A DNA stretch of 5,212 nucleotides from an uncultured bacterium. Its GTDB lineage: Bacteria; Cyanobacteriota; Vampirovibrionia; Gastranaerophilales; Gastranaerophilaceae. Made by a program: the position numbers and the translations under genes. The DNA is taken from assembly GCA_949286405.1 (NCBI GenBank), contig CASECH010000181.1, forward strand, positions 1-5,212. The letters are read 5' to 3'. Below the pieces are notes generated by a model. That model had not been told where the DNA came from and did not search any database. It saw nothing but the letters and a program-made list of their open reading frames with translations. Shown here piece after piece: positions 1 to 4,645 of the stretch; position 1 is the first letter of the stretch; each line of letters opens with the position of its first letter.

Positions 1-203
1 TCTCCAGTTGATATATTAAATATAGCTTCAGAAATTGAAATACTAACAACGACGTGTGGAGAAGGATTCAATGAAGGATCCATTTTTAACTTTAAATTGT
101 TATATCTTGCAGGATTTAAATTAGATTTATTGCGTGCATCAGATTGCAAATCAATTATTAAAGCCTTTAACTCGCCCGCTAACTCGTTCAATGTTTTGGG
201 CAT
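1..203 (-). CDS. Unknown protein, tandem paralogue of the 173-aa protein (3' end outside window)
   Basis: This open frame of 67 complete codons starts at ATG 203-201 and runs off the left edge without a stop. Its start is supported by AGGAGA seven bases upstream. The visible N-terminus aligns gaplessly, from Met1, with the protein encoded at 151-672: about 25 of 67 residues are identical. The shared blocks are D-x-x-N-K-x-N near residues 22-28, YNNLK at 34-38, MDP at 41-43, PH at 49-50 and V-S-x-x-I-S around 53-58. It is therefore a diverged tandem duplicate, not a chance frame. The first 53 bases lie inside the 3' end of the preceding gene in the +1 frame, suggesting translational coupling. 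No membrane segment is visible in this part. I do not recognise the family and assign no function. Its place as the fifth gene of the motor operon suggests a partner or cargo role, which is inference. Confidence 0.8.
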   Translation of the reverse strand, partial: MPKTLNELAGELKALIIDLQSDARNKSNLNPARYNNLKLKMDPSLNPSPHVVVSISISEAIFNISTG

Positions 204-672
204 TTCTGCGTCTCCTCATATTTGATTCAAAAGCTACAAACTTCCTTTTTACACCAGTACCTGTAACTGATTCTGAAGCATCCTTAAGTTCCTCTTTAGC
301 AATATCCAAACTTTCTTGTACCTTGGACTCATTTTTTACTTTACTTGTCATCAAAACGTTTGACTTTGTAATATATGTCCAGTGTTTTTTCAGTTCTCCT
401 TGAATATTAGTACGAGAAGCCCAACGAGTAACAAAACGTTCCTCCGCACCAACACTACCACTTATTTTTGAGCAATCCTCTATGCTATAACAAGCCAAAG
501 AAATCCCTAAAGAAACAAAAAAATGTGGAATAGAAAGTTTTTTAGGATCCATATAAACCTTCAAGTTATTATACTTATAATTTACTTGATTTTGTTTATT
601 ATAAGAATCAACTTGAACTTCTATTAAATAATCTCTTAAACTATTAGCAAATACAACAATAGATTCAGCCAT
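151..672 (-). CDS. Unknown 173-aa protein in ZorAB-like operon, founder of a paralogue pair
   Basis: I do not recognise this family. The protein is soluble-looking, with no signal peptide and no clear membrane helix. Residues 1-30 look helical. Residues 34-105 carry YNNLK, MDP, a hydrophobic stretch around 50-62, then G-x-x-G-A-E-E-R-F-V and W-A-S-R near 73-86. The last 70 residues are charged: a Lys/Glu-rich, probably helical stretch around 110-132 and an Arg-rich end (four consecutive Arg at 153-156). The start at 672 lies 11 bases after the DUF711 stop and is preceded by a GGGG-containing weak SD. The next gene starts 53 bases before its TGA and encodes a paralogue colinear with its residues 1-67, which supports both the reading frame and the start. 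Position after ZorA/ZorB-like genes suggests motor cargo, effector or regulator, which is inference. Alternatively, the two paralogues could form one protein through a +1 frameshift. Confidence 0.8.
   Translation of the reverse strand: MAESIVVFANSLRDYLIEVQVDSYNKQNQVNYKYNNLKVYMDPKKLSIPHFFVSLGISLACYSIEDCSKISGSVGAEERFVTRWASRTNIQGELKKHWTYITKSNVLMTSKVKNESKVQESLDIAKEELKDASESVTGTGVKRKFVAFESNMRRRRNAQNIERVSGRVKGFNN
211..216 (-). promoter_or_regulatory. Ribosome binding site for the downstream paralogue
   Basis: The minus strand reads AGGAGA, followed by seven bases and then ATG at 203-201. The site lies within Arg codons near the end of the 173-aa reading frame. It is the main evidence, besides homology, that an internal start opens a second overlapping gene here. 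Confidence 0.7.
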
Positions 673-683
673 TAATACCCCAT

Positions 684-2045
684 TTAATTATTTAAACTAT
701 GGATAGGTGCAGGGATTCTGCCTCCTCTTGAAACAAAACCGCTTGAAGATAAATTATTTAAAGGCATAACTGGTGCCTTGCCTAATAGACCGCCAAAACA
801 AATTTCATCCCCTACATTCTTTCCAACAGCAGGAATAACCCTGACAGCAGTTGTTTTTTTATTAATCATTCCAATTGCCATTTCATCAGCAATTATACCT
901 GCAATGGTTTCTTTTGGAGTATCTCCTGGAATTGCTATCATATCAAGCCCCACAGAACATACACAAGTCATTGCTTCAAGTTTATCAAATGTCAAATAAC
1001 CTCTTGATGCAGCTTCAATCATTCCTGCATCCTCAGATACCGGAATAAAAGCTCCAGACAAACCGCCAACGTGGGAACTTGCCATAATTCCTCCTTTTTT
1101 TACTGCATCATTTAGCATTGCAAGTGCTGCAGTAGTTCCATGAGCTCCAGCATGTTCTAACCCCATTGCCTGAAAAATACCTGCTACACTATCACCTTCG
1201 TCAGGTGTAGGAGCTAAAGACAGATCAATTACTCCAAAAGGAATACCCATTTTTTTAGCAAGCTTCCGACCTACAAGCTCACCTGTTGTTGTTATCTTAT
1301 ACGCAATTTCTTTTATCTTATTTGCAACAGCACTGAGATCTGCATTTTTATCTAATGCCTCAAGAGCCGCTCTTACTACTCCAGGACCAGAAACTCCAAC
1401 ATTCAATGCACATTCCGGTTCTCCAATCCCACAAAAAGCCCCTGCCATAAAAGGATTATCTCCTGGAGAATTACAAAAACATACCAATTTTGCTGCACCT
1501 ATTCCATCTTGCTCCTTTGTTAATTCCGCAGATTTTTTTATTATTTCAGCCATTTTTAATACAGCATCCATGTTAATACCTGCTTTGGATGATGCAACAT
1601 TAATAGAAGAACACAATCTTTCCGTTTGTGCTAATGCTTCAGGAATACTTTCTATAAGTAACTTGTCACCTTTTGTGCAACCTTTTTCTACTAATGCAGA
1701 AAAACCTCCCACAAAATTTACTCCAACTTCTTTAGCTGCTCTATCAAGTGTTTTAGCAATTTTTACATAATCAGGATTTTTACATGATTCTCCTATTAAT
1801 GATATAGGAGTAACTGATATACGCTTATTTATTATTGGTATAGAATACTCATTTTCAAACTCATTAGCATACTCTACCAAATTATGTGCGTAACGCACAA
1901 TTTTATTGTATATATTGTTACAAACAACATCAATATCACTATCAATACAATCCCTTAGACTTAAAGCCAGCGTAACTGTTCTAATATCAAGGTTATACAG
2001 TTTTATCATATTTATTGTTTCTAAAATATCATTTTCTTTTATCAT
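684..2045 (-). CDS. DUF711/UPF0210 'PFL family' protein
   Basis: The 453 residues match the full length and conserved blocks of the UPF0210 (DUF711) family. These include NKRISVTPISL at 73-83, VGVNFVGGFSALVEKG at 107-122, SIPEALAQTERLCSS at 133-147, DNPFMAGAF near 196-204, NVGVSGPGVV near 215-224, DLSLAPTP near 274-281, GTTAALAMLND at 303-313, VGGLSGAFIPVSEDAGMI at 326-343, CSVGLDMIAIPGDT at 363-376 and a C-terminal RGGRIPAPIHS. Known of the family: the fold resembles pyruvate formate-lyase, but the biochemical role is not established, and the usual neighbour is an ACT-domain protein (UPF0237). No ACT gene is visible here. Instead the start ATG overlaps the zorB-like stop as ATGA, with a GGAG ten bases upstream, implying translational coupling to the motor genes. 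Much of the gene looks richer in GC than its neighbours (about 48% at 1021-1080 against about 32% at 2101-2160), which may mean a different origin or stronger conservation. It is probably cytoplasmic. Confidence 0.95.
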   Translation of the reverse strand: MIKENDILETINMIKLYNLDIRTVTLALSLRDCIDSDIDVVCNNIYNKIVRYAHNLVEYANEFENEYSIPIINKRISVTPISLIGESCKNPDYVKIAKTLDRAAKEVGVNFVGGFSALVEKGCTKGDKLLIESIPEALAQTERLCSSINVASSKAGINMDAVLKMAEIIKKSAELTKEQDGIGAAKLVCFCNSPGDNPFMAGAFCGIGEPECALNVGVSGPGVVRAALEALDKNADLSAVANKIKEIAYKITTTGELVGRKLAKKMGIPFGVIDLSLAPTPDEGDSVAGIFQAMGLEHAGAHGTTAALAMLNDAVKKGGIMASSHVGGLSGAFIPVSEDAGMIEAASRGYLTFDKLEAMTCVCSVGLDMIAIPGDTPKETIAGIIADEMAIGMINKKTTAVRVIPAVGKNVGDEICFGGLLGKAPVMPLNNLSSSGFVSRGGRIPAPIHSLNN

Positions 2046-2740
2046 AAATGTTGTACTCCATGAAAAAAGACATCCGCAATATCTGTCTTTTTAACTTTTA
2101 GTCTTAATTCTACTCTTCTACTTTTTGCAAAATCTTCTTTACCGTTAGTAAGTATTGGCTCAGAAAAACTCTTTCCTTCTACAATGACTAATTTTCTTAA
2201 ATCTTCACTATATTTTTTATCATAATTAGTTTTGAACATATATTCTGCAACAGAATTTGCCCTTTGCAAACTTAATGTCATGTTCCTCATATACTGTTCA
2301 TCTTTTGTCTTGAGTCCGGCATAAGATTGACTATCAGTATGACCTTGAATGACTAAATTTTCAATACTTTCTACTAATTCTTTCCTTGAAAAAATATTAT
2401 TTATGTATATAGGCATCAATTTATCAAGATAAGCTTTTCCTTTTGGGGACAATGTATAACTGTTAAGTTCAAATAATTCCAAATCAGAAATTTTTATATC
2501 GCCGGTAACTCCATCCACCTGAGCATCTATTTTTGCTTCTTTAAGTTCTTTTATTAACTCTTTTGATGCTTCTATTTGAGTTTGCTTTTGCTCCAACTTT
2601 TGTTGAGTAAACCCTGTCATGGCAAGTACAAACAAAGTCATGAATATTATCGCCAAACCTAACAAAAGGTCGGCCATGGTAACCCAAAATATATTACCAT
2701 TATCCTCTTCTTGAATTTTTCGTTTTACCATCAGCCCCAT
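2042..2740 (-). CDS. zorB: ZorB-like MotB/OmpA-family motor subunit
   Basis: The 232-residue protein has a short cytoplasmic N-terminus and one membrane helix at about 17-43. Asp24 lies in W-V-T-M-A-D-L near the helix start, where the ion-carrying Asp of MotB/ZorB sits. A coiled-coil-like Gln/Glu/Lys linker follows at about 46-70, then an OmpA-type peptidoglycan-binding domain at about 86-216. OmpA hallmarks are F-x-x-N-S-x-x-L-S-x-x-G near 90-101, GHTD at 133-136, L-S-x-x-R-A near 156-161 and SRRVELRL at 207-214. The periplasmic domain would anchor the stator to the cell wall while the Asp drives ion flow with the ZorA-like partner. AGAGGA at 2749-2754 gives an eight-base spacing to this ATG and overlaps the zorA stop; Met4 is a less well placed start. 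The membership of the MotB/OmpA superfamily is clear. The ZorB assignment rests on the adjacent ZorA-like gene and on the absence of flagellar genes. Confidence 0.85.
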   Translation of the reverse strand: MGLMVKRKIQEEDNGNIFWVTMADLLLGLAIIFMTLFVLAMTGFTQQKLEQKQTQIEASKELIKELKEAKIDAQVDGVTGDIKISDLELFELNSYTLSPKGKAYLDKLMPIYINNIFSRKELVESIENLVIQGHTDSQSYAGLKTKDEQYMRNMTLSLQRANSVAEYMFKTNYDKKYSEDLRKLVIVEGKSFSEPILTNGKEDFAKSRRVELRLKVKKTDIADVFFHGVQHL

Positions 2741-2748
2741 AAATTCAA

Positions 2749-2754
2749 TCCTCT
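2749..2754 (-). promoter_or_regulatory. Ribosome binding site of the zorB-like gene, overlapping the zorA stop
   Basis: AGAGGA on the minus strand shares its first two bases with the TAG stop of the zorA-like gene and lies eight bases before the ATG at 2740-2738. This arrangement suggests coupled translation of the two motor subunits and supports the first Met over Met4. Confidence 0.65.
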
Positions 2755-3661
2755 AAAACAACTCATCTACTTCGTCAGAGCTACCACCCTTTTTAGCGAC
2801 TTCTTTCATATTTTTATTCATTTGATTGATGCCGAAAATCAAATTTTCAAGATATGGTACAAGGTTACTTGCAATACCTGAATTAAGTGCAACTTTAAAT
2901 TGATTTGGCATCGCAGTAATCAAATTTGAAATAGAGTTATTTTGTATTTTTGTTTCTTTTAACAGTTCCAATAAGAATTTTTCAGAAGATATATTATCAA
3001 ATAATTTACCCATCACATCTTCACAGGCTGATAGAGGTTTTCTACATAAATTTTGAAATGTAATTCTTTCAAAAATCATAAAAAGAAGTGAAGATCCTAC
3101 CGCGAATACTGATACCAAAGCAGCAGTCTGCATACTACTCATCAATCCTGCAACTGATGATATGGTTCTTTCTTGTGTAGAAAAATCAATCTTTCCAAAA
3201 GCTATCGCTATATTTAAAAATGTGAATAAAGGTCCAAAACCTGTAAGAATTGTGGGAACTGATTGTAAAAATTTATTATTAAACTTTGAAGAAATTAATG
3301 TTTCTTCATTGAAAAAATACATTGGATCTACTGTAGTCTGAACATTCTGCACAGTAGCTGAGACCTCTTTATAAGTTAAATCATTATTTTTACCCTTTAA
3401 AGCTACCGACTCTGAAAAAACCAATGTATTCTTAAATTCTAACCAGCAAGCAGATACATAAGGATTCATCGACATCCACTCGTCTATTTCCTTAAACCTA
3501 AAATTTAAATCTGTTTTCTTAAACCTTGAAATAAATGCATAAAATATCTTTAAGTTTTTGCTTACGAATAAGTAATTCTTAGCACAATAAATTATTGAAA
3601 ACAAAAAAGTAAAAAGTACTATCAAAATTGGTATATCGGTAAAAATATGTAATAAATTCAT
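2753..3661 (-). CDS. zorA: ZorA-like MotA/ExbB-family stator subunit, short form
   Basis: The protein is 302 residues from the chosen start. Predicted membrane helices lie at about 10-33, 133-155 and 169-197. A cytoplasmic loop at about 34-130 and a tail of only about 105 residues complete it. ZorA-like features are VDPMYFFNEETL at 111-122, just before the second helix, and the helix start V-P-T-I-L-T-G-F-G-P-L-F-T-F-L at 135-149. Helix three is rich in small and hydroxyl residues (S-S-M-Q-T-A-A around 175-181), as expected for an ion path. With the MotB-like partner it should form an inner-membrane ion-driven rotary stator. Classical ZorA is roughly 700 residues with a long coiled-coil tail, which is missing here. 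An ATG eight codons upstream (3685) was rejected: it has no SD and overlaps the predicted -10 box, whereas this ATG has GGAGAG just before it. It could be a ZorAB-type motor with a non-defence role; TolQ/ExbB is less likely. Confidence 0.82.
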   Translation of the reverse strand: MNLLHIFTDIPILIVLFTFLFSIIYCAKNYLFVSKNLKIFYAFISRFKKTDLNFRFKEIDEWMSMNPYVSACWLEFKNTLVFSESVALKGKNNDLTYKEVSATVQNVQTTVDPMYFFNEETLISSKFNNKFLQSVPTILTGFGPLFTFLNIAIAFGKIDFSTQERTISSVAGLMSSMQTAALVSVFAVGSSLLFMIFERITFQNLCRKPLSACEDVMGKLFDNISSEKFLLELLKETKIQNNSISNLITAMPNQFKVALNSGIASNLVPYLENLIFGINQMNKNMKEVAKKGGSSDEVDELF

Positions 3662-3664
3662 AAA

Positions 3665-3670
3665 CTCTCC
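3665..3670 (-). promoter_or_regulatory. Ribosome binding site deciding the zorA-like start
   Basis: GGAGAG on the minus strand is followed by TTT and the ATG at 3661-3659, giving five bases between the GGAG core and the ATG. The upstream in-frame ATG at 3685-3683 has no purine-rich SD before it, so this site places the start eight codons later. Confidence 0.75.
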
Positions 3671-3683
3671 ATTTCCAGACAGC

Positions 3684-3712
3684 ATTGTATCATAATTTTA
3701 GTCACAATGCAA
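3684..3712 (-). promoter_or_regulatory. Predicted sigma70 promoter of the motor operon
   Basis: The minus strand has -35 TTGCAT (3712-3707), exactly 17 bases, then -10 TACAAT (3689-3684), five of six matches to TATAAT. Transcription would begin near 3677, giving a leader of about 16 bases before the ATG at 3661. The same TTGCAT with 17-base spacing precedes the zinc-ribbon gene, which strengthens the call. The longest-ORF ATG of the zorA-like gene overlaps the end of this -10 box. Confidence 0.6.
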
Positions 3713-3779
3713 AAATTTATAATCTTTAAATTAGTATACTTATAAAAACATAAATTAACACATTCTCTAATATAGTCTT

Positions 3780-3794
3780 ATCCCGAAAGGGGAT
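3780..3794. other. Small hairpin in the divergent intergenic region
   Basis: ATCCC, a five-base loop GAAAG and GGGAT form a perfect 5-bp inverted repeat. It lies 59 bases upstream of the plus-strand 102-aa gene and about 70 bases upstream of the motor operon -35. On the plus strand it is followed by an AT-rich stretch (TTATTTTATAT). It could be a leader hairpin, a weak terminator or a protein site; nothing decides between them. No convincing promoter for the plus-strand gene was found in the rest of 3713-3839, where AT-rich -10-like hexamers lack a matching -35. Confidence 0.3.
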
Positions 3795-3852
3795 TATTTT
3801 ATATAAAAATACATTTACAATTTCAATATAACATTTTGTGGAGTAATTTAAC

Positions 3853-4161
3853 ATGTTAATGGGAAACGATTATCACGATTGCAACGGATACAATCGTCTG
3901 GAAATGAAAAACGTAAATAAAGAAATTCTTTCTTGGTTAGAAGACATCGTTGAAGAAAACAACAGCCGAATAGAAAGAAAAGAATGGAAAAGTAAATATA
4001 ACAGCTATGTTGTATATGATTACGAACCATTTTGTACTGACGGATTTGAAATAAATCTGGTAATCACTTCACATGATATCGCGTATTTGAATTTTATCAA
4101 ATATTTATATGAAGAAAAAATCAGCACGATTGAATATCTAAACAGTTGCATAAGTGTCTAA
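3853..4161 (+). CDS. Acidic 102-aa hypothetical protein
   Basis: I do not recognise this family. The only plus-strand gene in the window encodes a small soluble protein with about 18 Asp/Glu against 10 Lys/Arg, many aromatic residues (Tyr, Trp, Phe), no signal peptide and no membrane helix. Residues 18-40 look like an amphipathic helix (K-E-I-L-S-W-L-E-D-I-V-E-E), followed by a probable strand-rich section and a C-terminal helix around 76-95. GGAG at 3840-3843 is nine bases before the ATG; Met3 and Met18 are alternative starts with poorer SD context. The TAA stop is embedded in the A-tract of a strong terminator, a good sign that the frame is real. The gene diverges from the motor operon and converges on the zinc-ribbon gene. 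A role in the motor system, for example as regulator, cannot be shown. Confidence 0.75.
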   Translation: MLMGNDYHDCNGYNRLEMKNVNKEILSWLEDIVEENNSRIERKEWKSKYNSYVVYDYEPFCTDGFEINLVITSHDIAYLNFIKYLYEEKISTIEYLNSCISV

Positions 4162-4165
4162 AAAA

Positions 4166-4202
4166 AAAAAAACGGTTCTTTTTTATAAAGAACCGTTTTT
4201 TT
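4166..4202. terminator. Bidirectional Rho-independent terminator
   Basis: A 16-bp stem (4166-4181 with 4187-4202) surrounds the loop TTTAT. The core is AACGGTTCTTT paired with AAAGAACCGTT, extended by A:T pairs. The plus strand ends in seven T (4196-4202). The minus strand ends in the complement of a 13-base A run (4160-4172). It therefore serves both the plus-strand 102-aa gene, whose stop codon at 4159-4161 lies at the start of the A run, and the convergent zinc-ribbon gene ending at 4211. Confidence 0.93.
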
Positions 4203-4210
4203 ATGTCAAT

Positions 4211-4486
4211 TTATTCTGCTATTTCTTTACTAAAACAATCTTTGCAATAGACTTCCTTTCCCGGGATTGGCTTAAACGGGACTTGTGTCTGTGCTCCGCA
4301 TTTTGAACAAACCGCATCATACATTTTGCGACGTTTTCTATTGTTTTGTCTACGTTTTTTTCTGCATTCAGGACATCTTTTTGGTTTGTTTACTAGTCCT
4401 TTTTCTGCATAGAATTCTTGTTCACCCGCAGTAAAGATAAACTCTGCTCCACAATCTTCACATACAAGTTTTTCATCTTGGTACAT
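4211..4486 (-). CDS. Small double zinc-ribbon protein (CxxC-x17-CxxC type)
   Basis: The 91-residue protein carries two four-cysteine zinc sites. The first uses C9/C12 and C38/C41, resembling the probable zinc-ribbon family often named zf-trcl. The second uses C60/C63 and C81/C84 with exactly 17 residues between the pairs, the spacing of the CxxC-x17-CxxC domain. A very basic linker at about 42-54 (K-K-R-R-Q, R-K-R-R-K) joins them and could contact nucleic acid. Proteins of this layout are common in low-GC anaerobes and their relatives, and their function is unknown to me; RNA or DNA binding is inferred from zinc ribbons plus the basic linker. AGGAGA lies six bases before the ATG. The gene has its own promoter about 100 bases upstream and ends at the shared terminator, so it appears monocistronic. 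Confidence 0.9.
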   Translation of the reverse strand: MYQDEKLVCEDCGAEFIFTAGEQEFYAEKGLVNKPKRCPECRKKRRQNNRKRRKMYDAVCSKCGAQTQVPFKPIPGKEVYCKDCFSKEIAE

Positions 4487-4552
4487 TGGCTTTCTCCTAG
4501 TTTAATTTGTACTTTACGGTTTTAATTACATCAAGATGCTTTTAAACCTTTC

Positions 4553-4574
4553 AGAAATCTTTTGCAAAATTTCT
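4553..4574. repeat. AT-rich inverted repeat in the zinc-ribbon leader
   Basis: AGAAAT (4553-4558) and ATTTCT (4569-4574) flank the perfect 10-bp palindrome TTTTGCAAAA (4560-4569, sharing one base). The repeat lies a few bases downstream of the predicted transcription start near 4579, in a leader of roughly 90 bases. It could be an operator or a weak leader hairpin. AT-rich DNA produces such repeats by chance, so confidence is low. Confidence 0.25.
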
Positions 4575-4585
4575 CTAATCACTTG

Positions 4586-4614
4586 ATTATATACTATTTA
4601 TTGAAATTATGCAA
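4586..4614 (-). promoter_or_regulatory. Predicted sigma70 promoter of the zinc-ribbon gene
   Basis: The minus strand carries -35 TTGCAT (4614-4609), a 17-base spacer and a perfect -10 TATAAT (4591-4586). The start of transcription would be near 4579, giving a leader of about 93 bases before the ATG at 4486. The -35 hexamer and spacing are identical to those of the motor operon promoter. The promoter sits in the gap after the HD-GYP gene, where no clear hairpin terminator is seen. Confidence 0.7.
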
Positions 4615-4645
4615 TAGGATATTAGCCAGATGGATAATAAAAAAC

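Noticed and set aside
684..760. Canonical glycyl-radical motif at the DUF711 C-terminus
   Set aside because: The C-terminal RGGRIPAPIHS is a family signature but does not match the RVxGY-type glycyl-radical motif, and no activase gene is nearby.
134..2094. Plus-strand open frames at 134-403, 778-999, 1570-1770 and 1906-2094
   Set aside because: They lie antisense to well supported genes, have no convincing ribosome site or family features, and reflect the codon use of the opposite strand.
2042..3661. Flagellar stator MotA/MotB
   Set aside because: The MotA-like protein has three rather than four predicted membrane helices, carries the VDP-x-x-FFN block, and no flagellar or chemotaxis genes are nearby.
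2042..3661. TolQR or ExbBD energy-transducing pair
   Set aside because: The second subunit ends in a full OmpA peptidoglycan-binding domain (GHTD, SRRVE), whereas TolR and ExbD have a small different periplasmic domain.
1..3712. Standard Zorya type I, II or III
   Set aside because: None of the downstream genes shows helicase, HNH nuclease or other known Zorya effector motifs, and the ZorA-like protein is short. A known effector could still lie outside the left edge.
3848..4030. Minus-strand 60-codon open frame opposite the 102-aa gene
   Set aside because: It is Cys/Phe-rich low-complexity antisense sequence without an SD. The plus-strand gene has an SD and a terminator at its stop.
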